Below are positions 16,690 to 25,500 of a stretch of 64,000 bases of DNA, one piece after another (the first letter of the stretch is position 1; every line of letters begins with the position of its first letter). This DNA comes from Janibacter sp. Soil728 (GTDB lineage: Bacteria > Actinomycetota > Actinomycetes > Actinomycetales > Dermatophilaceae). The notes beneath the pieces are model-generated. The model was not told the DNA's origin. It searched no databases and was given only the letters and a program-made list of their open reading frames with translations. Both the position numbers and the translations under genes were made by a program. The stretch covers positions 289 through 64,288 of the forward strand of contig NZ_LMRZ01000001.1 in the NCBI RefSeq assembly GCF_001428305.1. The letters run 5' to 3'.

Positions 16690-17420
16690 GTCGCTCGAGG
16701 CGCAGCATCGCCCCCTTCGCCGTCGTCACCGCCCTGATCCTGATGACGGCTGCCTGCGGCGAGCCGACGGCGCCGTCGGAGTCGACGTCCAGCGTCGCCA
16801 CCAGCGAGCCGACGGCGTCCGAGGCCCTCGAGCGGCCCGAGCAGCAGCAGGTCGACGTGGCGACGGCCCGTGCCGCGCTGCCCACCCTCGAGGATCTGCC
16901 CAAGGGGTGGGTGGTCAACGAGAGCCCGGTCTCACACGCGGAGCGGACCTACGACCCACCGGAGTGCGCGGCCGTCGAGTTCCGCAGCGCCGAGGCGCAG
17001 ACCTTCAAGAAGGCCCATCTTGAGGTCGAGGAGCGCGTCGCCTACTCGGAGTGGACCCAGGGCGTCGCGGCGCAGCTCGCCGTCACCCTCTACTCCTTCT
17101 CCGAGCCGTTCCCCACCACGCTGCTCGACCAGGCCGGCGAGCGTCTCGGCGACTGCTCCGCCTACCAGCGCACCATCGATGGTGCGGCGCGGTCCTGGGC
17201 GACCCAGGCGCTCACCACGCCGACGGTCGGCGACCGCGCGCTGGGCATCCGGTACACCGCCGGCGCGGACGGGGCCGGCCGGGTCACCGACGAGCTGACG
17301 GTCCGCAGCGGCCACAACCTCGTCGTCGTCAAGTACCTGCCCACGACCACGACCTACGACGACCAGGCGCTCCAGGACTACGCCCAGGACGTCCTCGACC
17401 GCCTGGAGAAGGCATCATGA
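16686..17420 (+). CDS. Secreted lipoprotein, array member 2 of 7
   Basis: This 244-aa protein has its lipobox at TAAC (Cys24) and is closest to member 1 (shared RPEQQQVD, TARAALPTLEDLP). It carries the array marks YDPPECAAVEF, LLDQAGERLGDCSAY, PTVGDRALGIRY and VRSGHNLVVVKYL. Function is unknown; an extracellular binding or sensing role is inferred from lipid anchoring and the lack of any catalytic motif. It overlaps both neighbours by 4 bp (ATGA), so members 1-4 form one translationally coupled operon. Confidence 0.82.
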   Translation: MSRSRRSIAPFAVVTALILMTAACGEPTAPSESTSSVATSEPTASEALERPEQQQVDVATARAALPTLEDLPKGWVVNESPVSHAERTYDPPECAAVEFRSAEAQTFKKAHLEVEERVAYSEWTQGVAAQLAVTLYSFSEPFPTTLLDQAGERLGDCSAYQRTIDGAARSWATQALTTPTVGDRALGIRYTAGADGAGRVTDELTVRSGHNLVVVKYLPTTTTYDDQALQDYAQDVLDRLEKAS

Positions 17421-18157
17421 CGTCCATGAGCCGCCGGGTGCCCCCCTTCGCCGTCGTCGCCGCCCTGGGTCTGATGACGGCTGCGTGCGGTGGCGAGACC
17501 ACACCGCCCACCCCGTCGACGGTGACGGTCACGCAGACGCCCACGGAGCAGACGACGGGACCCGAGCGCCGCCAGCTCACGACCCAGCAGGTCACCGCGG
17601 CACTGCCGACCAAGGACGACGTCCCGGCCATCTTCCGACCGGACTCGCGCGGCTTCGACACCTCCTCGGTCAGCGAGCGCACCACCGACCCCGCCTCCTG
17701 CCTCGCGCTGTACATGGCCACGCCGGCACAACGCACCTTCACCAAGGAGCACCTCGTCGCCGACGGCGGGGTGCGCTTCAGCGAGGACCCGGACGAGCCG
17801 GGGTCGGCAAGCATCTCGGTCGGGATCCTCAGCTACGACGAGCCGTACCCCCGCGAGTACCTCGACGAGGCCGGCGCCGTGCTCGGCGAGTGCTCCACGT
17901 TCACCTCGCGCACCACACCGGACTCCGCCGAGGGGACGTGGCAGGCGACCACCATCTCGACCCCCACACTCGGCGACCAGAGCTTCGGCGTACGCATCGG
18001 CTCCCGCGACATCGACCTGGCCATCGACTACCTCTGGGTCCGCAGCGGCCACAACGTCGTGCACGTCCGCATGCTCACCGGTTACCGGCAGGACAACGGC
18101 GACCAGCTCAAGACGTCCGCCCAAGGCGTGCTCGACGACCTGGCCGCGACCCCATGA
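17417..18157 (+). CDS. Secreted lipoprotein, array member 3 of 7
   Basis: This 246-aa protein has its lipobox at TAAC (Cys24) and a signal peptide nearly the same as member 2 (PPFAVVAALGLMTAAC), which implies duplication of an adjacent gene. Array features are RRQLTTQQVTAALPTKDD, TDPASCLALYM, YLDEAGAVLGECSTF, PTLGDQSFGVRIGS and YLWVRSGHNVVHVRML. The last 80 residues are closest to member 4. Function is unknown. It starts at the ATG overlapping the stop of member 2. Confidence 0.82.
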   Translation: MTSMSRRVPPFAVVAALGLMTAACGGETTPPTPSTVTVTQTPTEQTTGPERRQLTTQQVTAALPTKDDVPAIFRPDSRGFDTSSVSERTTDPASCLALYMATPAQRTFTKEHLVADGGVRFSEDPDEPGSASISVGILSYDEPYPREYLDEAGAVLGECSTFTSRTTPDSAEGTWQATTISTPTLGDQSFGVRIGSRDIDLAIDYLWVRSGHNVVHVRMLTGYRQDNGDQLKTSAQGVLDDLAATP

Positions 18158-18888
18158 GGTCCGCCCGCCGTCTGGTGCCGCTCGTCACCGCTCTCGCCGT
18201 GGCCCTGCCCCTCGCCGCCTGCGGTGAGGACTCGCCACCCCCGTCCACCCCGACGGCGAGCGCCGCGACGACGTCGGCGCCGACCCCGTCGGAGGCCGAC
18301 GGTCCCGAGCAGCGACAGCTGACGGCCAAGGAGGTGACGGCCGCCCTGCCCGGCAAGGACGAGGGCCCCTACCCAGCCTCTGACCGTGAATTCGATCCAA
18401 ACGCGCGGAGCACGGCAGCGACCGACCCCGAGCCGTGCCTGGCGCTGGTGCTCGACACCCCCGAGATGCGCACCTTCAAGCAGGAGCACATGGTCGCCGG
18501 CGGCGGTCAGATCTACCTCCAGCCGCAGGACTTCGCCGCGCCGCAGATGGCGGTCATCCTGTGGAGCCACGACGAGGTCTACCCCAAGCGCTTCTTCGAC
18601 GAGGCGGGCGCCGCGCTCGCCGAGTGCACCACGCACGCCAGCGCGGACTCACCCGACGACGCGATGGGCGACGACTGGCAGGCCACGTCGATCCCGACGC
18701 CGGCGATGGGTGACCAGAGCTTCGGCGTGCGGATCGGGCGCGAGCAGTTCGACATGGCCATCGACTACCTGTGGGTGCGCAGCGGCCACAACCTCATCAC
18801 CGTGCGGATGCGCACCGGCTACACGCAGAGCAACGACAAGCGCCTGGCGAAGTACGCCCAGGGCGTCCTCGACGAGCTGGAGAAGTAG
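18154..18888 (+). CDS. Secreted lipoprotein, array member 4 of 7
   Basis: This 244-aa protein has its lipobox at LAAC (Cys23). It pairs with member 3 (shared RQLTAKEVTAALP, TDPEPCLALVL, GDQSFGVRIG, AIDYLWVRSGHN). The array marks FFDEAGAALAECTTH and ITVRMRTGY are present. The similarity of members 3 and 4, and of 1 and 2, suggests stepwise tandem duplication. It overlaps member 3 by ATGA and is followed by an 87-bp gap with a short hairpin, so it ends the first operon segment. Confidence 0.82.
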   Translation: MRSARRLVPLVTALAVALPLAACGEDSPPPSTPTASAATTSAPTPSEADGPEQRQLTAKEVTAALPGKDEGPYPASDREFDPNARSTAATDPEPCLALVLDTPEMRTFKQEHMVAGGGQIYLQPQDFAAPQMAVILWSHDEVYPKRFFDEAGAALAECTTHASADSPDDAMGDDWQATSIPTPAMGDQSFGVRIGREQFDMAIDYLWVRSGHNLITVRMRTGYTQSNDKRLAKYAQGVLDELEK

Positions 18889-18895
18889 CCCGACC

Positions 18896-18911
18896 GCTCC
18901 TCACAAGGAGC
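18896..18911. other. Short hairpin between lipoprotein members 4 and 5
   Basis: A 6-bp stem (GCTCCT/AGGAGC) with a CACA loop lies 7 bp after the stop of member 4. There is no T-run. It could be a weak attenuator that splits the array into two transcripts. Confidence 0.35.
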
Positions 18912-18975
18912 AATCTCACCCATCCTCGGCACACAGCGGCCCGTAGGCTTGTCTGCGGCCGACGAAGGGAATGAC

Positions 18976-19683
18976 ATGGGGTACCCCCGCACCGCGGTCC
19001 GCGGTCTCGCCACGCTCATCGGGCTGCTGCTCCTCGCCGGCTGCATACGCCCGTCCTTCGGTGGTGGCGACGCCCCGCCCGCCCCGGTCGGCGCCGGCCA
19101 GCTCAGCGAGGACCAGGTGCGCATGGCACTTCCCCGGGACGACCAGCTGCCGGAAGGCATCGAGGTCGACGACGACCAGACGGGCAGCGAGGCCGAGGCC
19201 AGCGACGAGGCCACCGCCTACCCGGCCAGCTGTCTCGACGTCCGCCTCGCGGGCACCGCGGGCAAGGCGCTCAAGGACCACCGGACGGCCCGGGTCAAGA
19301 AGTCCTTCGTGGGCGAGGAGGGCGGCTCGGTCAGCGTGACCGTCTCCTCCTACGACCAGCCCGTCCCTGCGCAGCTCTTCGACGATGCCGGAGCGGCCCA
19401 GAGCCAGTGCGGCACCTTCCAGCTCATCGACGAGTCGGGGACGTCCTCGTGGAAGCTGGACCAAGTCACCTTCCCCCAGATCGGTGACCGGACCTACTCC
19501 ACCCGCGTCCAGAGCACCACCGAGGGCGACATCTTCAAGGGCGGCGTCGTGCAGATCGCCGGCGCATCCAGGGGCCACAACCTCGTCTACGTCGTCTACG
19601 CCTCGGGTCCACGCTCCGACTACGACCCCACTGCCGTCGAGACCTTGACCAAGGCGACCATCGACAACCTGGACGCGCTGTGA
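18976..19683 (+). CDS. Secreted lipoprotein, array member 5 of 7
   Basis: This 235-aa protein has its lipobox at LAGC (Cys23). It is more divergent: QLSEDQVRMALPRDDQ, YPASCLDVRL, LFDDAGAAQSQCGTF, PQIGDRTYSTRV and ASRGHNLVYVVYA, so the GHN motif is kept while the preceding Ser is lost. ATG 18976 is chosen because a gaaggga ribosome site precedes it; an in-frame GTG at 18949 has no such site. It begins the second coupled segment of the array. Function is unknown. Confidence 0.8.
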   Translation: MGYPRTAVRGLATLIGLLLLAGCIRPSFGGGDAPPAPVGAGQLSEDQVRMALPRDDQLPEGIEVDDDQTGSEAEASDEATAYPASCLDVRLAGTAGKALKDHRTARVKKSFVGEEGGSVSVTVSSYDQPVPAQLFDDAGAAQSQCGTFQLIDESGTSSWKLDQVTFPQIGDRTYSTRVQSTTEGDIFKGGVVQIAGASRGHNLVYVVYASGPRSDYDPTAVETLTKATIDNLDAL

Positions 19684-20444
19684 GGACCATCGTGCGCACC
19701 GGTGCCGTGGCGGCCGCGCTCGCGCTGCCTCTCGCCGGGTGCGGGCTGCTCCCCCAGGCCGCGCCCTCCGGCTCATCGACCTCCCCGCCGACCTCCCAGG
19801 GCGCCGCCGACCAGTCCGGCGAGGACCTCGGCACGCTCACCGGTGCCGGCCGACCTCTGGACGAAGGGGGCCTGCGCGCCGCGCTGCCAGCGCCAGCCGA
19901 CCTCGGGGACGGGTGGGAGGACGACCCCATGAAGACCATCTTCGAGACGGCCGGTGCCGATGTCACCCCCGCCACGTGCGCACCCCTGCTGCAGAAGGGG
20001 CCGGAGTGGGAAGAGGCCAAGAAGTCCCAGAGGGCCCGCGTCCAGACCAACCTCAAGCGCAGCGACAACCCACCGCCCCCGGGCACCGAGCGCCACTTCC
20101 TCGGCGTCTGGGCCTACTCCTTCGACGACCCGTACCCGGTCCACCTCTTCGACGAGGCAGGGGCGCGCATCGCCGACTGCCCGAACTTCGACGTCCGACA
20201 GGTCGACACGGGTTCGACGAGCTCCTACGCGGCCTCGCCCCTCAGCTTCCCCACACTCGGCGACCGCACCTTCGCGCTGCGGATGCAGGTGCAGCAGACC
20301 TACGAGACCTTCACGATCGACTTCGTCATGATCAAGATCGGGCACAACACCATCTCCGTCGCCAACAGCACCTACAACGGGACTCCGGACGCAGCGGTCA
20401 CCGAGAAGGCCGCCCGCGCGGCGCTGGCCGGGCTGGAGGAGTAG
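19680..20444 (+). CDS. Secreted lipoprotein, array member 6 of 7
   Basis: This 254-aa protein starts at a GTG overlapping the stop of member 5 by 4 bp. Its lipobox is LAGC (Cys21). It is the most divergent copy: GGLRAALPAPADLGDGW, VTPATCAPLLQ, LFDEAGARIADCPNF, PTLGDRTFALRM and MIKIGHNTISV. Only the GHN core of the final motif remains. It contains a proline run (DNPPPPGTE) absent from other members. Function is unknown. Confidence 0.78.
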   Translation: MRTIVRTGAVAAALALPLAGCGLLPQAAPSGSSTSPPTSQGAADQSGEDLGTLTGAGRPLDEGGLRAALPAPADLGDGWEDDPMKTIFETAGADVTPATCAPLLQKGPEWEEAKKSQRARVQTNLKRSDNPPPPGTERHFLGVWAYSFDDPYPVHLFDEAGARIADCPNFDVRQVDTGSTSSYAASPLSFPTLGDRTFALRMQVQQTYETFTIDFVMIKIGHNTISVANSTYNGTPDAAVTEKAARAALAGLEE

Positions 20445-20447
20445 CTG

Positions 20448-21191
20448 ATGAACCGACCTCACGTCACGGCCACCGCAGCCCTCGTCGTGGCGCTGACCGC
20501 TGGGCTCACCGGGTGCACCACCCCCTTCGGCAGCGATGACCCGAGCACGTCGCAGACCACGACGCCGACGCCCGCCTCGCCGTCCACCCCCGCCGACAGC
20601 GGTCGGGGCAGGCAGCTGAGCGAGCAGGAGGCCACTGCGGCCCTGCCCACCCGGCCCACGGGCGCCAAGAACGTGGCGGCGCAGAGCGCCCCCGAAGGTC
20701 GCGCGACCGACCCGGCGGAGTGCCTCGACATCCTGCGCGCCGGCCCCGAGGGCGATGCCCTGCGCCAGGTGCGGGTCGCCCACGCCGAGCGCACCTGGTC
20801 CACCCAGGACCCGGCGACGAGCTACAGCTTCGAGATCGACTCCTACTCCCGTCCGGTCGGCCCCGCCCTGCTCGACCGGTCGGGCGCCGCGATGAGCAGC
20901 TGCTCCACCTTCTCGCTCACGGGCGAGGACTCCGCCGGGCACTTCGACCTGCGGGTCATCGCCGAGCCCCGGACGGTCCCGACCATCGGTGAGCAGAACT
21001 ACGGCGCCCGGCTCATCACCTTCGACCAGGTCGACGGCAAGAGCGTGCGGGTCTACATGGACTACATCGTCGTGCGCGCGGGTCACAACCTCGTCGCCGT
21101 CACCAGCGTGCACCGCGACGAGGACCGCGGGCGGGACGAGCTCGAGACCCATGCCGAGGAGATCCTGCAGGACCTGCAGGACAGCGCCTGA
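20448..21191 (+). CDS. Secreted lipoprotein, array member 7 of 7
   Basis: This 247-aa protein has its lipobox at LTGC (Cys23) and a long Thr/Pro/Ser linker. Array features are RQLSEQEATAALPTRP, TDPAECLDILR, LLDRSGAAMSSCSTF, PTIGEQNYGARL and VVRAGHNLVAVTSV. It starts 3 bp after member 6, so it is co-transcribed. No enzyme, transporter or regulator is interspersed anywhere in the array, and the next gene is a cytoplasmic-type transglutaminase/DUF2126 protein. Confidence 0.8.
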   Translation: MNRPHVTATAALVVALTAGLTGCTTPFGSDDPSTSQTTTPTPASPSTPADSGRGRQLSEQEATAALPTRPTGAKNVAAQSAPEGRATDPAECLDILRAGPEGDALRQVRVAHAERTWSTQDPATSYSFEIDSYSRPVGPALLDRSGAAMSSCSTFSLTGEDSAGHFDLRVIAEPRTVPTIGEQNYGARLITFDQVDGKSVRVYMDYIVVRAGHNLVAVTSVHRDEDRGRDELETHAEEILQDLQDSA

Positions 21192-21281
21192 GCCCGCGCA
21201 GCCCGCTCGCGCGCCAGCCGGGCGCACCCGTCACGCCCCTCGTCACGCCCCTCGGCCGCCCCTCGCACCTACAGTGGGCGG

Positions 21282-24200
21282 GTGACCATCCGTGTAGCCC
21301 TCGAGCACCGCACCTCCTACGAGTTCGCGGAGCCCACCCACGTCTACCCGCACACGATCAGGCTGCGCCCCGCACCCCACTCGCGCACGCCGATCCCCAG
21401 CTACTCGCTGCGGATCGAGCCGCCGGAGCACTTCCTCAACTGGCAGCAGGACCCCTTCGGCAACTGGCTGGCGCGGGTCGTCTTCCCCGACAAGGTCTCC
21501 CGGCTCGAGATCACCGTCGACCTCACGGCGGACATGACGGTCATCAACCCCTTCGACTTCTTCGTCGAGGACTGGGCGTCGACCTTCCCCTTCGCCTACC
21601 CCGAGCAGACGCGCGTCGACCTGGCGCCCTACCTGCAGCCCGTCGACGACGGCGGCGAAGGGAGCGGCCCGGCCCCCGAGGTCAGCGCCTGGCTGGAGCG
21701 GACCCTCCCTTCGCTCCTGACGGCACCGCGTGACGCGGCGGTCGGCGAGGGCACGCGCATCGTCGACTTCATCGTCGGGCTCAACCGGGCCATCCGGGAG
21801 AGCGTCGACTACACGGTCCGCCTCGAGGCCGGCGTCCAGACGCCGCAGCACACCCTCGAGCGGGGCATCGGCTCCTGCCGCGACAGCGCGTGGCTGCTCG
21901 TCTCGGCGATGCGCCAGCTCGGGCTCGCCGCCCGCTTCGTCTCGGGCTACCTCGTCCAGCTGACCTCGGACCTCAGTGCGGTCGGCGATGACAGCCTCAA
22001 CGGCCCGACGGAGGACTTCACCGACCTGCACGCGTGGGCCGAGGTCTACATCCCCGGCGCCGGGTGGGTCGGGCTCGACGCGACCTCCGGGCTGCTGTGC
22101 GGCGAGGGCCACATCCCCCTCTCGTGCACCCCCCACCCTGCCTCCGCCGCCCCGATCAGCGGCGCGACGGCACCGGCCGAGGTCACCTTCGACTTCTCCA
22201 ACACCGTGACCCGCTTCGCCGAGGACCCGCGCGTCACCAAGCCGGTCACCGACGAGCAGTGGGCCGACATCACGACGCTCGGCGAGGCCGTCGACGACCT
22301 GCTGGCGAAGGGGGACGTCCGCCTGACGATGGGCGGCGAGCCGACCTTCGTCGCGGCCGGCGGCACCAAGGACCCGCAGTGGCACACCGCCGCCGACGGC
22401 GAGCAGAAGCGCGAGCTGGCGATGGCCCTCGCCCGCCGTCTGTCCGGGCCCGGCACCCTGCGCCACCACGGCCAGGGCAAGTGGTACCCGGGCGAGCCGC
22501 TGCCCCGCTGGCAGATCGGGCTCGCGGAGCGCACCGACGGCCAGCCGCTCTGGCGCGACCCCGACCTGCTCGACGACCCGTGGGGTCCCGAGCGCGAGGA
22601 CTCCACCTCTGCCGAGGCCGCCGACGCGGCCCGCGGCCTGGCGCTGGGCATCGCCCGCCGTACCGGCATCCCCGTCGAGCAGCTCGTCGCTGCCGTCGAG
22701 GACCCGCTGCAGCAGCTCGCGCAGGAGGCCCGTCGCCCCGCCGGTGAGGCGCCCACCCCCGGCGATCTGGCCCCCGATGCCGAGGACGCGTCCGACGAGG
22801 CCAAGCGCGCCGCCGCACTGGCGCGCATCGACGCCGAGGTCGACCCGGACACCCCGGCCGCCTGGGTGCTCCCGATCTTCCCCGCACCTGACGGTGAGGG
22901 CTGGGCGACGACGACCTGGCGCACCCGCCGTGGGTTCCTCGCGCTCGTCCCCGGGGACTCCCCCGCCGGCCTGCGCCTGCCCCTGTCCTCCATCGCCTGG
23001 TCGGAGGGACCGATCACGCCGGAGCGATCCCCCTTCGCCCCGCGCGGAGCGCTCCCGGCCGTCGACCCGAGCACCCTCGGTGAGGTCGACACCGCCCCCG
23101 CCCGGGTCCTGCCGATCGAGGAGTCCCCGCGCACGGCACTGGCCGTGCAGCACCGCGGGGGGCATCTCTTCGTCTTCCTCCCGCCGGTCGAGGACTTCGA
23201 GGACGCCCTGGCGCTCGTGACCGCCGTCGAGGGGGCCGCCGCCGAGATCGGCCATCCCGTGGTCCTCGAGGGCTACCCCCTGCCCGGCGACGACCGGGTC
23301 CGCACGATGTCGGTGACGCCCGACCCCGGCGTCATCGAGGTCAATGTCTCGCCGACCGCGTCCTGGGGCGAGCTCGTCGCGCAGTCCGAGAGCCTCTACG
23401 AGCACGCGCGCCAGATCCACCTGTCGACCGAGAAGTTCGACCTCGACGGCTCCCACACCGGCACGGGCGGCGGCAACCACCTCACGCTCGGCGGGGTGAC
23501 GGCTGCCGACAGCCCGATGCTGCGCCGACCCGACCTGCTGCGCTCGCTGATCACCTACTGGCAGCACCACCCGGCGCTCAGCTACCTCTTCTCGGGCCGC
23601 TTCATCGGCCCGACCTCGCAGGCGCCGCGCGTCGACGAGGGGCGCGCCGAGTCGCTCTACGAGCTCGAGATCGCCTTCTCCCAGCTCGACCACGTCATCG
23701 CGATGGAGCACGACGCGTCCGCGATCACCGAGCCGCTCGACGAGACCTACCGACCCAAGCAGCACACCCGCCCCTGGCTGGCCGACCGGCTGCTGCGCCA
23801 CCTGCTGACCGACATCACGGGCAACACCCACCGGTCGGAGTTCTGCATCGACAAGCTCTTCGCCCCCGGGACCGAGCGGGGCCGGCTGGGACTGCTCGAG
23901 ATGCGCGGCTTCGAGATGCCGCCGCACCCGCGGATGGGTCTGCTGCAGGCGCTGCTCGTGCGGGCGCTCGTCGCCCGCTTCTGGGACGAGCCCTACACCG
24001 GGCCGCTCGTGCACTGGGGCACCCGGCTGCACGACCGCTACCTCCTGCCCGCCTTCGTCGCCGCCGACCTGCGCGACGTCCTCGACGACCTCAACGGCTA
24101 CCTGGAGCGTGTCGGGGCCGGACGGATGGACCCGGCGTGGTTCGACGCCTTCCTCGAGTTCCGGTTCCCGCGCCTGGGTGACACGACGATCGCCGGGGTC

Positions 24201-24899
24201 GAGCTGGAGCTGCGCTCGGCCATCGAGCCGTGGCACGTCCTCGGCGAGGAGGTCAGCCAGTTCGGCACCGCACGCTATGTCGACAGCTCCGTGGAGAAGG
24301 TGCAGGTCCGCGCCGTCGGCCTCGTCGAGGGCCGGCACGTCATCACGTGCAACGGCGTCCCCGTGCCGATGGTCCCCGTGGCCGAGCAGGGCTGGGGTGG
24401 TCCCGTCGGGGCGAAGGGGAGCACCGGCGCCTTCGTCGGCGGCGTCCGCTACCGCGCCTGGGCTCCCCCGTCGGCCCTGCACCCGACGATCGGCGTGCAC
24501 GGTCCGCTGACCTTCGACCTCGTCGACCGGTGGTCGGGGCGCTCCCTCGGCGGCTTCACCCACCACGTCACCCACCCGGGGGGCGTGGCCTACGACAGCT
24601 TCCCCGTCAACGCCGCGTCCGCGGAGTCGCGTCGGGCAGCTCGGTTCGTCGCCGGCGATCACACCCCCGGACCGATCGACCTGTCGACCCTGCCCGACCC
24701 GCGCTCCGGGCTGGGCCCGGCCGTCACCGACTACCCGGTGACGCTCGACCTGCGCCGGTTCCCCGGGACCGACCGGATGCCGGGGACGGAGGACGAGTTC
24801 GCCATCCCCCCGACCGAGACGCTCGATGCGGGCATGCCGCCCGCAGACGGGGTGACGGTCGTGGAGACGAGCGCCGAGGGGGCCGTGCCCCCGGCCTGA
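21282..24899 (+). CDS. Transglutaminase-like / DUF2126 protein
   Basis: This 1205-aa protein starts at GTG 21282. Residues 1-120 form a bacterial transglutaminase N-terminal domain (HRTSYEFAEPTHVYPHTIRL). A transglutaminase core follows with Cys in GIGSCRDSAWLL (about 199), His in DLHAWAEVY (about 250) and Asp in GLDATSGLL (about 265). The rest (about 290-1190) is the DUF2126 region typical of this long fusion, including RLTMGGEPTFVAAGG, LGGVTAADSPMLRRPD and IGNT-like GNTHRSEFCIDKLF. Such proteins are usually found with a circularly permuted ATP-grasp partner in peptide-modification operons. No such partner is next to it here. Confidence 0.9.
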   Translation: MTIRVALEHRTSYEFAEPTHVYPHTIRLRPAPHSRTPIPSYSLRIEPPEHFLNWQQDPFGNWLARVVFPDKVSRLEITVDLTADMTVINPFDFFVEDWASTFPFAYPEQTRVDLAPYLQPVDDGGEGSGPAPEVSAWLERTLPSLLTAPRDAAVGEGTRIVDFIVGLNRAIRESVDYTVRLEAGVQTPQHTLERGIGSCRDSAWLLVSAMRQLGLAARFVSGYLVQLTSDLSAVGDDSLNGPTEDFTDLHAWAEVYIPGAGWVGLDATSGLLCGEGHIPLSCTPHPASAAPISGATAPAEVTFDFSNTVTRFAEDPRVTKPVTDEQWADITTLGEAVDDLLAKGDVRLTMGGEPTFVAAGGTKDPQWHTAADGEQKRELAMALARRLSGPGTLRHHGQGKWYPGEPLPRWQIGLAERTDGQPLWRDPDLLDDPWGPEREDSTSAEAADAARGLALGIARRTGIPVEQLVAAVEDPLQQLAQEARRPAGEAPTPGDLAPDAEDASDEAKRAAALARIDAEVDPDTPAAWVLPIFPAPDGEGWATTTWRTRRGFLALVPGDSPAGLRLPLSSIAWSEGPITPERSPFAPRGALPAVDPSTLGEVDTAPARVLPIEESPRTALAVQHRGGHLFVFLPPVEDFEDALALVTAVEGAAAEIGHPVVLEGYPLPGDDRVRTMSVTPDPGVIEVNVSPTASWGELVAQSESLYEHARQIHLSTEKFDLDGSHTGTGGGNHLTLGGVTAADSPMLRRPDLLRSLITYWQHHPALSYLFSGRFIGPTSQAPRVDEGRAESLYELEIAFSQLDHVIAMEHDASAITEPLDETYRPKQHTRPWLADRLLRHLLTDITGNTHRSEFCIDKLFAPGTERGRLGLLEMRGFEMPPHPRMGLLQALLVRALVARFWDEPYTGPLVHWGTRLHDRYLLPAFVAADLRDVLDDLNGYLERVGAGRMDPAWFDAFLEFRFPRLGDTTIAGVELELRSAIEPWHVLGEEVSQFGTARYVDSSVEKVQVRAVGLVEGRHVITCNGVPVPMVPVAEQGWGGPVGAKGSTGAFVGGVRYRAWAPPSALHPTIGVHGPLTFDLVDRWSGRSLGGFTHHVTHPGGVAYDSFPVNAASAESRRAARFVAGDHTPGPIDLSTLPDPRSGLGPAVTDYPVTLDLRRFPGTDRMPGTEDEFAIPPTETLDAGMPPADGVTVVETSAEGAVPPA

Positions 24900-24904
24900 T
24901 CCGA

Positions 24905-24930
24905 CTGCCCTGACCAACGTGTCCGGGCAG
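24905..24930. terminator. Terminator hairpin between convergent genes
   Basis: A 10-bp stem with one mismatch (CTGCCCTGAC paired with GTCCGGGCAG, loop CAACGT) lies right after the transglutaminase stop and before the convergent DinB gene end. Confidence 0.6.
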
Positions 24931-24935
24931 GACGT

Positions 24936-25421
24936 CTACCCCTGCGTCACCACGAGGTCCTGGTGCCCGTCCATCAGCTCGCGCGCGATGTCGAGATGCC
25001 CTGCGTGGACCGAGGTCTCGACCAGCACGCGGAAGACGACCTCGCGCCCGTCGGACATCATCGGTCCGCCGAACTCCTCCACCGGGGGCCACCATCGAGG
25101 TGGGGCGTCCAGATCGGCTGCCGCGAGGACCTCGTCGCTGCGGGCGATGTGGCGCCTGTAGACCGCGACGGCCTCGGCGCCCGTCATGGGCTCGGACACC
25201 CACCCGTCGTGCAGGGCGGCGATGGCCGTGGCGTCACCACCGAGGACTGCGGCGATCCAGAACATCTCGTCATCGAAGACGAGGTGGTTGAGCAGTGTGG
25301 TCATCGTCCAGCCAGAAGGGGCCACACACCGACTCATGTCGGTCTCGTCGAGCCCGGCGACGGCACGCAGCACGTGGGCGCGCGCACTCGCGAGCTGGGT
25401 CAGCAGGTGCGCATCGTGCAT
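24936..25421 (-). CDS. DinB/DUF664 family protein
   Basis: This 161-aa protein has the DinB/YfiT-like four-helix pattern: LRAVAGLDETDMSRCVAPSGWTM, TLLNHLVFDDEMFW and a closing SVHAGHLDIARELMDG. The spaced histidines (LNHL and HAGH) are the usual metal ligands of this family, whose members are thiol-dependent transferases or isomerases, often mycothiol-using in actinobacteria. The start is the ATG at 25421. It lies 79 bp behind a second family member, so the pair arose by duplication or co-selection. Confidence 0.85.
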   Translation of the reverse strand: MHDAHLLTQLASARAHVLRAVAGLDETDMSRCVAPSGWTMTTLLNHLVFDDEMFWIAAVLGGDATAIAALHDGWVSEPMTGAEAVAVYRRHIARSDEVLAAADLDAPPRWWPPVEEFGGPMMSDGREVVFRVLVETSVHAGHLDIARELMDGHQDLVVTQG

Positions 25422-25500
25422 GTGGGGGGCTCCTGGTGGGGTGTCTGGGATCGGGTGTCGGGTGAGCTGTCCTTGTCCAACCGAGTGGACGCGGTCATGC

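Noticed and set aside
21243-24917. A 1224-codon open frame on the minus strand
   Set aside because: It is a shadow of the transglutaminase gene, whose catalytic motifs and domain order are clear on the plus strand; the antisense product is low-complexity Arg/Gly/Val-rich.
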